From Isoptericola cucumis (lineage in GTDB: Bacteria > Actinomycetota > Actinomycetes > Actinomycetales > Cellulomonadaceae): 64,000 bases of DNA. This document shows positions 9,269 through 16,533 of the stretch, piece by piece. Under the pieces are notes generated by a model that was given only the letters and a program-made list of their open reading frames with translations, was not told where the DNA came from and did not search any database. Within the stretch, counting starts at the first letter, position 1. The number at the start of each line of letters is the position of its first letter. The DNA lies in assembly GCF_014635665.1 (NCBI RefSeq), contig NZ_BMDG01000011.1, positions 114,574-178,573 of the forward strand, in the 5' to 3' direction. The translations under genes and the position numbers were made by a program.

Positions 9269-10189
9269 TCAGCGCCGCAGGTGCGCCCACTCCGCGGGGT
9301 AGTCGTCCAGCCACTGCGCGAGCGAGCGCGCCGGGCGGCCGACCAGCCGGCCGACGTCGTCGGACACGTGCGCGAGCTCGCCCGCCGCGATGGCCGTGTA
9401 CGACGACACCCAGCCGGCGACCTCGAACGGCTCCGCCCCGTACCCGGAACGGGAGGCGTACGCCTCCTCCTCGGTCTCCGCGTGGTAGCTGATCGCCCGG
9501 CCGGTGGCCTCGGCGAACGTCTCCGCGACCTCGGCCAGCGTGAGCGCTCGCGGCCCGGTGACCTCGTAGGTCGCGCCGTCGTGGCGCGCCGGTTTCTCGT
9601 CGAGGATGACCGCGGTCGCGACGTCGGCCACGTCGTCGTGCGACACGGACGCCACGCGCCCGTCGCCCGCCGGGCCGCGGATCACGTCGTCCTCGCCGAC
9701 GAACCCCGTCAGCGCGTGGTGGTAGAGGTTGTCGCGCAGCACCGTGACGCGCAGGCCCGTGCGCTCCGCCACGTCGTCGAGGTGCTGCTCCGTGCGCCAG
9801 TGGTCGCGCGCGAACGTGAACGTGGCGTCGGGCGCCGCCCCCGCGAACGACGTGTACACCAGCCGCTGCACGCCCGCGGCGACCGCCGCGTCGACGGTGG
9901 CGGTGTGCTGCGCGACGCGGTCGGCGGACTCCCGCGCGCTCACCAGGAACACCGTCCGCACGCCCGCGAACGCGGCCCGCATGGCGTCGGTGTCGCGGTA
10001 GCCGTCGGCGACGGCGATCTCGCACTCGGGCAGCCGGCGGCCGTCAGCGAGGCGTGGTGCCTGGGCCGGGTCGCGCACGACCAGCCGTTGCCGCGCCCCC
10101 TCCGCGGCGAGCCGGAACGCGAGCCGGGACCCGAGCCGTCCGCTCGCGCCCGTCACCGCGACCAACCCGTCCGCCGACCACCGCACCAT
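9269..10189 (-). CDS. NmrA/QorB-like NAD(P)-binding SDR-family protein
   Basis: 306 residues of atypical extended SDR type. The N-terminal dinucleotide-binding motif reads VTGASGRLGSRLA. It is followed by VRTVFLVSA, RLVYTSFAGA, and a substrate region with LRDNLYHH and YEVTGPRALTLAEVAE, as in NmrA-like and quinone-oxidoreductase-2 (QorB) proteins. Likely an NADPH-dependent oxidoreductase or redox-sensing protein; the substrate is unknown. Single gene, transcribed away from the phosphatase gene. Confidence 0.8.
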   Translation of the reverse strand: MVRWSADGLVAVTGASGRLGSRLAFRLAAEGARQRLVVRDPAQAPRLADGRRLPECEIAVADGYRDTDAMRAAFAGVRTVFLVSARESADRVAQHTATVDAAVAAGVQRLVYTSFAGAAPDATFTFARDHWRTEQHLDDVAERTGLRVTVLRDNLYHHALTGFVGEDDVIRGPAGDGRVASVSHDDVADVATAVILDEKPARHDGATYEVTGPRALTLAEVAETFAEATGRAISYHAETEEEAYASRSGYGAEPFEVAGWVSSYTAIAAGELAHVSDDVGRLVGRPARSLAQWLDDYPAEWAHLRR

Positions 10190-10269
10190 GACCCACGGTA
10201 GGCACGACGACGCGCGCCGGGCCTGTCGAACGTCGGCGCCCGCGGTGGTGCCCGGGTGAGAATGGGCCG

Positions 10270-10815
10270 GTGACTGCTGAGCCGTACCGCGTGATGACCG
10301 TCTGCACCGGCAACATCTGCCGCTCCCCCATGGCGGAGGTGGTGCTGCGCGACCGGCTGGAGGCCGCCGGCCTCGGTGACCGGGTCGTGGTCGACTCCAC
10401 GGGGGTGAGCGACGAGGAGCACGGCAACCCCGTGGACCCCCGGGCGCGGCGCGTGCTCGCGGCGCACGGGTACCCGACCGGCGAGGGGCACCGGGCCCGC
10501 CAGGTCACCCCCGAGGACCTCGCCGACCACGACCTCGTCCTGCCCATGACCGCCCAGCACGCGCGCCGGCTGCGGCGCCTCGTGACCGGCGCGGGCGACG
10601 GCGGCCGGCCGGGCGCGACCGCCGAGATCCGGATGTACCGGTCGTTCGACCCGGCGGCGCCCGTCGTCGAGCGCGACGTCGACGAGCACCTGCTCGACGT
10701 CGACGACCCGTGGTACGGCGACCAGGACGGCTTCGAGACAACCCTCGCGGAGGTCGAGGCCGCCGCGGACGGCGTGGTCGCGCACGTGCGGGCACGCCTC
10801 GAGGCCCGCGTGTGA
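10270..10815 (+). CDS. Low-molecular-weight protein tyrosine phosphatase
   Basis: 181 residues with GTG start. The P-loop is CTGNICRS near residue 12 (C-X5-R) and the general-acid loop is DDPWYG near residue 144, both diagnostic of the LMW-PTP family. It should dephosphorylate phosphotyrosine proteins in the cytoplasm, or act in polysaccharide regulation, as family members do. No Shine-Dalgarno; GAGAAT (10258-10263) lies 6 nt before the GTG, so the transcript is probably leaderless. Confidence 0.92.
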   Translation: MTAEPYRVMTVCTGNICRSPMAEVVLRDRLEAAGLGDRVVVDSTGVSDEEHGNPVDPRARRVLAAHGYPTGEGHRARQVTPEDLADHDLVLPMTAQHARRLRRLVTGAGDGGRPGATAEIRMYRSFDPAAPVVERDVDEHLLDVDDPWYGDQDGFETTLAEVEAAADGVVAHVRARLEARV

Positions 10816-10891
10816 CCGTGTGCCGGCCCGCGTGCGACCGGGCGCCGATATTCGACGGCGCGACACCGCGCCCGGGTGGGACCATCCGGGG

Positions 10892-11434
10892 ATGACGACG
10901 ACGACCGGGACGGTGACGGTCCGCCGGGTGCGGGCCGAGGAGTGGCGCGCGGTGAAGGAGCTCCGCCTCGCGGCGCTGCAGGACCCGATGGCCCCGGTGG
11001 CGTTCCTCGAGACGTACGAGACCGCGGCGGCGCGGCCGGACGGCTTCTGGCAGGACCGGGCGCAGGGCAACGCCACGGGCGACGCGGTGGCCGGGTTCGC
11101 CGCCGTCGCCGCGGGCCGCTGGGTGGGCACCGTCACCGCGCTGGTGGAGGAGCCGGGCCAGACCGACGTGCTCGGTGGCCCGGTGCGGCGTCGGCAGGCC
11201 CACCTCGTCGGCGTGTTCGTGCGCCCCGAGCACCGGGGCGCCGGCCTCCTGCGGCGGCTGTTCGCCGCCGCCGAGGAGTGGGCCCGGAGCCGGGGCGTCG
11301 AGGTCGCGCGGCTGTGCGTCCACGTCGACAACCCGCGCGCACAGGCCGCCTACCGCAAGATCGGGTACACGCCGTCGGGCGAGCGGTTCATCCTGACGGC
11401 GGGCGAGGAGATCGAGATGGTGCGGCCGCTGTGA
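10892..11434 (+). CDS. GNAT-family N-acetyltransferase
   Basis: 180 residues from ATG 10892. The acetyl-CoA binding part is clear: VGVFVRPEHRGAGLLRRLF (motif A, about 107-125) and VDNPRAQAAYRKIGYTPSGE (motif B). The substrate cannot be predicted. GACCAT (10880-10885) lies 6 nt before the start, in the leaderless pattern. Its 3' end overlaps the convergent hydrolase gene by 47 bp. Confidence 0.85.
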   Translation: MTTTTGTVTVRRVRAEEWRAVKELRLAALQDPMAPVAFLETYETAAARPDGFWQDRAQGNATGDAVAGFAAVAAGRWVGTVTALVEEPGQTDVLGGPVRRRQAHLVGVFVRPEHRGAGLLRRLFAAAEEWARSRGVEVARLCVHVDNPRAQAAYRKIGYTPSGERFILTAGEEIEMVRPL

Positions 11435-12569
11435 GGGCCCTGGTGGGGGCCGCCGGGCCTCGCCGGCCGAACAGGCGACGCCACCACGGCTGCTGCGCCG
11501 GCTCCGCGTCCCGGCCCGTCGGCAGGTAGGCGCGCAGCCACCGCGAGGTCTCCGCCCAGACGGCGTCGCGCACGGGCGCGGCCGACAGGGTCACGTCGTG
11601 CAGGGCGCCCTCCAGGCGCACGATCGTCACGCGGCTGCCCAGGTCGGCCGCGCGCCGCGCCACGCCCACGACGTCGAGCACCGTGTCGGTGCGCATCATG
11701 TCCTCGCTCCACCGCACCGGCGGCGTCGACCGCGCGGACAGCAGCACCAGCACGGGCACCTCCAGCCCGAGGCCGCGCGCCACCCGGTCGTGCCCGCGGA
11801 AGACGGCGGACAGCCACGCGGGCGTCGGGCGCCAGCCGGTGTCCGAGCGCCACTCGGGCTCGTAGTCCCACTCGCCGTCGAACCGCGTGGAGATCGAGCG
11901 GGCGTAGAACCCCTGGTCGAGGTTGATCATGTGGCTCAGCGGCGCGAGCGCGGCCTGCACCCGCACCCCGGGCTCGAGCATGCGGCGCCCGAGGTGCCGC
12001 GTCTGGAACTCGAGCCACGGGCTGTTGAGCACGAGCGCCTCCGCCCGGCCCGGGTGGTGCGCGAGCCACAGGCTCAGCACCAGGCCCCCCGTCGAGTGGC
12101 CCATCAGCACCAGCCGGCGCCGCTCCCCCGCGTGCGGGCCGTGCTCCTGCTCCGGGGCACGGTCCGGGCCGTGGCCGACGACGGCGAGCGCCGCCTCGAT
12201 CTCCTCGTCGTACGTCCGCAGCCGGGTGATGAAGCCCGGCGTCTGCCAGGAGCGCAGGCTGCGGCCGTACTTGCGCAGGTCGAGGGCGTAGAAGCGGGCG
12301 CCCCGCGCCTCCCAGAACGCGGCGAGGTGCGGCTGGAAGTAGTAGTCGTTCCACCCGTGCACGTACAGCACGTCGACGCCCGCGTCCGGCACGGCGGCGT
12401 CGGCCAGGGCGGTCGGCGCCCGGCGCACGAGCGTCGCGACGCACTCGCCCTCGAAGTCGGGCTCCAGCTCGAGCGTGCGCTGCTCGAACCCCGGCAGCAC
12501 GTCCGGCCGCCAGACCCGCCCGGCGGCGGGCCGGTCGTCGGGGGTCGTGCCGGTGCGGGGCTGGCTCAC
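11388..12569 (-). CDS. Alpha/beta hydrolase (serine hydrolase / lysophospholipase-like)
   Basis: 393 residues with GTG start at 12569. The hydrolase core shows DVLYVHGWNDYYFQ (oxyanion region), the nucleophile elbow LMGHSTGGLV (Ser), and LEGALHDVTLS with a candidate catalytic His near the C-terminus. About 30 C-terminal residues are basic, Pro-rich tail. A longer frame extends upstream, but it is the antisense shadow of the insertion element. TACGTT (12581-12576), exactly 6 nt before the GTG, supports this start as a leaderless one. Confidence 0.82.
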   Translation of the reverse strand: MSQPRTGTTPDDRPAAGRVWRPDVLPGFEQRTLELEPDFEGECVATLVRRAPTALADAAVPDAGVDVLYVHGWNDYYFQPHLAAFWEARGARFYALDLRKYGRSLRSWQTPGFITRLRTYDEEIEAALAVVGHGPDRAPEQEHGPHAGERRRLVLMGHSTGGLVLSLWLAHHPGRAEALVLNSPWLEFQTRHLGRRMLEPGVRVQAALAPLSHMINLDQGFYARSISTRFDGEWDYEPEWRSDTGWRPTPAWLSAVFRGHDRVARGLGLEVPVLVLLSARSTPPVRWSEDMMRTDTVLDVVGVARRAADLGSRVTIVRLEGALHDVTLSAAPVRDAVWAETSRWLRAYLPTGRDAEPAQQPWWRRLFGRRGPAAPTRALTAAAPSRSPRPPSG

Positions 12570-12575
12570 GCCCTG

Positions 12576-12581
12576 AACGTA
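12576..12581 (-). promoter_or_regulatory. Leaderless -10 of the alpha/beta hydrolase gene
   Basis: TACGTT fits TANNNT and is spaced 6 nt from GTG 12569. No ribosome binding site lies in between. Confidence 0.4.
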
Positions 12582-12664
12582 CGAAACCCTGTGGCCGCGC
12601 GCGAACCGTAGCGCCTGCGCCCGGTGCCTGCCCGGTGCCTGCCCGCTGCCCTGCCCGGCGTCTA

Positions 12665-12680
12665 AAGCCTGTCGAGCAAC
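12665..12680 (+). repeat. Left terminal inverted repeat of the element
   Basis: AAGCCTGTCGAGCAAC. Its last base is also the first base of the transposase stop codon (CTA on the plus strand). Confidence 0.85.
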
Positions 12681-13450
12681 TACCCGTGTCGGTCGAGGCG
12701 TCGTAGGAGTGGCCTGATCTGTGAGAGGGTCACGAACGCCTCGTGGGCGGTGAGGGTGGCCTCGTACTGTCGGACGAGTCTGCGGTGTCGGTTGATCCAG
12801 CCGTTGGTGCGTTCGACGACCCACCTGCGTGGTTGGACGACGAAACCGCTGACAGGTTTGGGTCCGGAGACGATCTCCAGCTCGATCCCTGCCTTGGCTG
12901 CGGCGTCGGCCGGCGCTTGGCCGGTGTAGCCCTTGTCGGCCCACACGTGCGTCACTGTGGTGCAGGGGTTCTTGGTGAGCAGGTCGCCGAACGCGGCCCG
13001 GTCCTGAACGTTCGCGGCGGTCGCGTGGACGGCCAGGAGGCGCCCCGCGGTGTCGACGAGGATGTGCCGCTTGATGCCGTCGACCTTCTTCGCGCCGTCG
13101 AAGCCGCGCTCACCGGGCACGGGTGTGCTCTTGACCGAGGAGGTGCGGTCCTCGGTGCGCAGGACGGCGAGTACCTGCTCCCAGAGCCGCTTCTTGGTCC
13201 ACCGGGTGAAGTGCTTGTGCGCTGCGGACCAGGACACGGTGAAGTCGTGCGGGAGCGAACGCCACGGGATGCCCGTGGCCACGACGAACAGGAGCGCGTC
13301 GACGTACTCGCGCCACCGGTGCTCGCAGCACGGTCGCCCACCCCGGGTGTGGATCGGGATGACGAGCGCGGCGATCCGGGTCCAGGCCGTGTCGGTCAGG
13401 TCGGACGGGTAAGGGCGGCGACGGTTGCGGCGTTCACACCCGCAACCATC
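12680..13450 (-). CDS. IS5-family DDE transposase, probably degenerate (start unresolved)
   Basis: The recognisable protein runs from RRPYPSDLTDTAWTRIAAL (about 13411) to QIRPLLRRLDRHG at TAG 12680-12682. It contains GFDGAKKVDGIKRHILVDT, ADKGYTG (second Asp) and RRWVVERTNGWINRHRRL (Glu), the C-terminal part of an IS5-type DDE domain. Two defects are visible. Where relatives have a first-Asp motif of the DSxSVK kind, this copy reads EDRTSSVKSTPVPGERG, as if a few codons including the Asp were lost. Also, no ATG, GTG or TTG exists in this frame between the conserved N-terminus and GTG 13567, which lies inside tnpB. The given end is only the approximate limit of plausible coding. The copy may be inactive and dependent on other copies. 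Confidence 0.75.
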   Translation of the reverse strand, partial: DGCGCERRNRRRPYPSDLTDTAWTRIAALVIPIHTRGGRPCCEHRWREYVDALLFVVATGIPWRSLPHDFTVSWSAAHKHFTRWTKKRLWEQVLAVLRTEDRTSSVKSTPVPGERGFDGAKKVDGIKRHILVDTAGRLLAVHATAANVQDRAAFGDLLTKNPCTTVTHVWADKGYTGQAPADAAAKAGIELEIVSGPKPVSGFVVQPRRWVVERTNGWINRHRRLVRQYEATLTAHEAFVTLSQIRPLLRRLDRHG

Positions 13451-13513
13451 GTCGGCGACAGCACAGACATCCGCGCGGCCCGTGACCTGCGAGGTCGTGT
13501 CGGTGACGGCCGG

Positions 13514-13519
13514 TAGCGT
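13514..13519 (+). promoter_or_regulatory. Candidate -10 of tnpB
   Basis: TAGCGT ends 7 nt before GTG 13527. No Shine-Dalgarno is present, so tnpB may be translated from a leaderless mRNA. Confidence 0.35.
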
Positions 13520-13526
13520 CCTCGAC

Positions 13527-14975
13527 GTGGTGAGGCATACGACGTTCCAACTTGTGGCTGACCCCACCGTGGAACAGGCGCGCGTGCTGGCCCGGCATGA
13601 GGGCGCCGCTCGGTTCGCGTTCAACCAGGGCCTGCGCCTGCACCTGGACGCCCGCCACGCGTCCAAGAGCACCGGCCCAGATGACGTCGCGGCCACGGTC
13701 AAGGTTCCGTGGACGGGGTTCGACCTGATCAACGCGTTCAACGCGTGGAAGAGGTCCGAGGACGCTGGCCGCCGGTTCGTCGTCGACGGTTCGCGCGCCG
13801 CCGAGGTCGAGGTGACGGGCCTGGCCTGGCGCACGGAGGTGTCCGCGCAGGTGTTCGAGGAGGCTGTCGTCGACCTCGGCAAGGCGTTGAAGGCGTGGAC
13901 GGACTCCCGCCGTGGCAAGCGTGCGGGGCGCACCGCGGGGCACCCGAGGTTCAAGAAGAAGAACCCTGAGCGGGGCTCGTTCCGCATGCGGAACAAGGTG
14001 TCCAGGACGAAGGTCGGCGATCGGTCGACGATCCGCGTCGGGGAGAACGGCCCCCGGTCGGTGACGCTGCCCGGTATCGGCGCGATCAAGGTGCACGACG
14101 ACACCCGACGCCTGCGCCGCATGCTCGCCACGGGCCGGGCACGGATCTTGTTCGCGACCGTGTCGCGCCGCGGTGGGCGGTGGCGGATCTCGCTGAACGT
14201 TGAGGCTACTGACCTGCACCCCGCCGCCCGCCACCAGGTGCGCGACGTCACCGATCATTCGGGCTGGGCTGGTGTGGATCGTGGCCTGCACGCACCCGTC
14301 GTCGCCGCCCTGGCCGACGGCACCGCGACGCTGCGCATCGCGGAAGCGCCCAAGGCCCTGCGGGCGGCGCAACCCGTGACTCGGCGGTTGAGCAAGTCCG
14401 TGTCCCGTAAGGCCAAGGGATCCGTCAACCGACGAGCCGCTGTACGGCGCCTGGCACGTCACCACGAGCGGGTCCGTGCCCGACGCCACCACTTCCTGCA
14501 CCAGGTCTCCAACCTGCTGGTCCAGACCCACGACCGGCTCGTCATCGAGGACCTCAACATCACAGGCATGCTCGCCAACCACCGACTCGCCGCCGCGATC
14601 TCGGACGCGGCGTGGGGTGAGCTCGCCCGCCAGATCACCTACAAGATGGCCTGGCGGGGCGGGCAAGTCCTGACCGCGGACAGGTGGTTCGCGTCGTCGA
14701 AGACCTGCTCCACCTGCGGGGACGTCACCACGACGCTCACCCTCGCGGACCGTGTCTTCGTCTGCGACACGTGCGGGCTCACGATCGACCGCGACCTGAA
14801 CGCCGCGGTCAACCTCGCCACCTGGGGCGAACAGCACCACCACTCCCAGGTCCTGGACCCCGAAGCACGAGGCCAGGTCACCAACGCCCACCGACCGGAC
14901 GGCGCTGGCCGTCGCTCACGCGACGACGAAACCAGCCGGGATGACGTGGGAACCCGCACCGTCACCGCGGCATAG
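13527..14975 (+). CDS. tnpB: TnpB RNA-guided nuclease (OrfB, IS200/IS605-type)
   Basis: 482 residues from GTG 13527 (GTG 13530 is possible). The N-terminal part (FQLVADPTVEQ, ARFAFNQGL) is the OrfB helix-turn-helix region. The RuvC-like nuclease is complete: GVDRGLHAPVVA (Asp, motif I), RLVIEDLNITGML (Glu, motif II), DRDLNAAVNLA (Asp, motif III). A four-Cys zinc finger (CSTCG ... CDTCG) sits between motifs II and III. TnpB proteins cut DNA guided by an omega-RNA made from the element's right end. A longer upstream frame (to 13425) is unlikely because homologues begin near the FQLVADPT segment. Divergent from the transposase; no nuclease defect visible. Confidence 0.9.
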   Translation: MVRHTTFQLVADPTVEQARVLARHEGAARFAFNQGLRLHLDARHASKSTGPDDVAATVKVPWTGFDLINAFNAWKRSEDAGRRFVVDGSRAAEVEVTGLAWRTEVSAQVFEEAVVDLGKALKAWTDSRRGKRAGRTAGHPRFKKKNPERGSFRMRNKVSRTKVGDRSTIRVGENGPRSVTLPGIGAIKVHDDTRRLRRMLATGRARILFATVSRRGGRWRISLNVEATDLHPAARHQVRDVTDHSGWAGVDRGLHAPVVAALADGTATLRIAEAPKALRAAQPVTRRLSKSVSRKAKGSVNRRAAVRRLARHHERVRARRHHFLHQVSNLLVQTHDRLVIEDLNITGMLANHRLAAAISDAAWGELARQITYKMAWRGGQVLTADRWFASSKTCSTCGDVTTTLTLADRVFVCDTCGLTIDRDLNAAVNLATWGEQHHHSQVLDPEARGQVTNAHRPDGAGRRSRDDETSRDDVGTRTVTAA

Positions 14976-15029
14976 GGACGTCCGAGAAGGACGCTGTCGA
15001 ACACCCCACCGAGGTTGTTCGACAGGCTT
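14976..15029 (+). ncRNA. Candidate omega-RNA (reRNA) 3' scaffold at the element's right end
   Basis: Between the tnpB stop and the element tip lie two adjacent hairpins. The first is CGTCC-GAGAA-GGACG (14979-14993). The second has a perfect 10-bp stem, CTGTCGAACA / TGTTCGACAG (14994-15003 and 15016-15025) with a 12-nt loop. In known TnpB systems the omega-RNA spans the 3' end of tnpB and the right end, and the guide is the flanking DNA. Here the guide would begin at about 15030. The RNA's true 5' end lies inside tnpB and cannot be fixed. One arm of the long stem is also part of the terminal inverted repeat. Confidence 0.45.
15014..15029 (-). repeat. Right terminal inverted repeat of the element
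   Basis: Reads AAGCCTGTCGAACAAC on the minus strand, 15/16 identical to the left end. Confidence 0.85.
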
Positions 15030-16459
15030 TAGACGACGAGCCAGAGCAGGCCGGTGAACGCGAGCCCGAGGACGGCGATGAGGGTCTCCATCACGGTCCA
15101 CGTCTTGAGGGTCTGCCCCACCGTCATCCCGAAGTACTCCTTGACCAGCCAGAACCCGGCGTCGTTGACGTGCGACAGGATCAACGAGCCCGCCCCGATC
15201 GCCAGCACGACGAGCGCGAGGTGCGTCGGGGACAGGCCGCCCGCGAGCGGCGCGACGATGCCGGAGGCGGTGACGATGGCGACCGTCGCGGAACCGGTGG
15301 CGATGCGCACCAGCGCCGCGATGAGCCAGCCCAGCAGCAGCACGGACAGGCTGAGCGCCACGGCCGCCTTGCCGATCGCGATGCCGGTGCCGCCGTCGAC
15401 GAGCACGGCCTTGAAGCCGCCGCCGGCCCCGACGATCATCGTGGCGCTCGCGATGGGCTTGAGGCTGTCGGTCATCTTCGAGGTCAGCGCGGACGGCGAG
15501 AACCCGACGCTGGTGCCGAACGTGATCATGGCGAGCAGGACGGCGATGAGCAGCGCCACCAGCGGCTCGCCGACGAACATCACGAACGGGTAGAACCACG
15601 CGGACGGGTCCGACCAGACCTCGATGCCCGCGCGCACCAGCATGAGGATCACGGGGCTGAGGATCGTGACGAGCGTGAGGGTGAACCTGGGGCGGCGGGT
15701 CTTGACGGTGCCCGGCTCGCCGGAGCCGTCGCCGCCGTCCTCGGCGACGATGCCCCCGCCGCCGCCCTGGGCGCCGATCGGCACCAGCTTCGCGGCGAAC
15801 CGGCCCCACACTGGCCCGGCCAGGATCACGGTGGGCACGGAGATCAGCAGGCCGAGCGCCATCGTGATGCCGACGTCCGCGCCGAGGTTGCCGATGGCGG
15901 CCAGCGGGCCGGGGTGCGGGGGCACGAACCCGTGCAGCACGGACAGCCCGGCGAGCGCCGGCATGGCGAGCAGCATCGCCGGCAGGCCCGAACGGCGCAC
16001 CGCCAGCATGATCACGGGGATCAGCAGCACGAGCCCGACCTCGAAGAACATCGGGATGCCGATGAGGAACGCGATGAGCGCCATCCGCCAGGGCAGGCTG
16101 CCGGTACCGCCGCGGAAGATCTTGTCCACGATCTCGTCGGCTCCCCCGGAGTCGGCGAGCAGCTTGCCGAGCATGGCGCCGAGCACCACGAGCACGCCGA
16201 CGCTGCCGAGCACGTCGCCGACGCCGCTCTCGAACACCCCGGCGACGTCGCCGAGCGGGATGCCGGAGCCGACCGCCACGAACAGCGAGCCCAGCGTCAG
16301 GGCGAGGAACCCGTGCATCTTCAGCAGCGTGATGAGCAGCACCACGACGGCGATGCCGATCGCCGTCACGACCAGCACCTGGGTGTCGTGGGCCGCCCAC
16401 GGCTGGTTGATCTGCTCGAGGGTGTCGTCGTCCGCCGCTGCCAGCAGCAAGGAACGCAT
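15029..16459 (-). CDS. GntP-family permease (gluconate / D-serine type)
   Basis: 476 residues with about 12-14 hydrophobic segments from ATG 16459 (GGAG 8-9 nt upstream). GntP-family features include LTLGSLFVAVGSGIPLGDV, VLGAMLGKLLADSGGADEIV and VPPHPGPLAAIGNLGADVG. The family moves gluconate or, as DsdX, D-serine by proton symport. Because the next two genes upstream handle D-amino acids, a D-amino-acid or N-acyl-D-amino-acid substrate is more likely here than gluconate (inference). The insertion element is inserted in the stop codon: the original TAG reads TAA with the A supplied by the IS end, so the protein is unchanged. Confidence 0.88.
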   Translation of the reverse strand: MRSLLLAAADDDTLEQINQPWAAHDTQVLVVTAIGIAVVVLLITLLKMHGFLALTLGSLFVAVGSGIPLGDVAGVFESGVGDVLGSVGVLVVLGAMLGKLLADSGGADEIVDKIFRGGTGSLPWRMALIAFLIGIPMFFEVGLVLLIPVIMLAVRRSGLPAMLLAMPALAGLSVLHGFVPPHPGPLAAIGNLGADVGITMALGLLISVPTVILAGPVWGRFAAKLVPIGAQGGGGGIVAEDGGDGSGEPGTVKTRRPRFTLTLVTILSPVILMLVRAGIEVWSDPSAWFYPFVMFVGEPLVALLIAVLLAMITFGTSVGFSPSALTSKMTDSLKPIASATMIVGAGGGFKAVLVDGGTGIAIGKAAVALSLSVLLLGWLIAALVRIATGSATVAIVTASGIVAPLAGGLSPTHLALVVLAIGAGSLILSHVNDAGFWLVKEYFGMTVGQTLKTWTVMETLIAVLGLAFTGLLWLVV

Positions 16460-16533
16460 GGGTGTCTCCTGTCTTCCCGGGCCGTCGCGGCCGCGGTGGG
16501 TCCGCCGGGGGGCGCCCGGCGGCGTTCAGAGGG

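Larger units (their letters stand above)
12665..15029. mobile_element. IS5-like insertion element carrying a TnpB gene (2365 bp)
   Basis: Both ends carry the inverted repeat AAGCCTGTCGARCAAC (15/16 identical). Each is flanked by a TA dinucleotide (12663-12664 and 15030-15031) that can be read as the target duplication. Removing the element and one TA restores CGTCTAGACG, a perfect 10-bp palindrome, consistent with the palindromic CTAG-type targets of IS5 relatives. Inside are two divergent genes: a DDE transposase on the minus strand near the left end and a TnpB nuclease on the plus strand reaching the right end. TnpB normally accompanies Y1 or serine transposases (IS200/IS605, IS607), so this combination is unusual. 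The right end lies in the stop codon of the neighbouring permease gene. Confidence 0.85.

Noticed and set aside
9003..9302. Plus-strand open frame of 99 codons in the idi-SDR gap
   Set aside because: No start signal, Arg/Pro-rich shadow-like composition, overlaps the SDR gene antisense, no family resemblance.
13425..13526. Upstream extension of the TnpB reading frame
   Set aside because: The segment is Ser/Thr/Ala-rich, opposite the transposase 5' region, and homologues begin near the FQLVADPT segment; a -10-like TAGCGT sits before GTG 13527.
13450..14251. N-terminal extension of the transposase frame through tnpB
   Set aside because: It is the antisense shadow of tnpB and has no transposase-like sequence.
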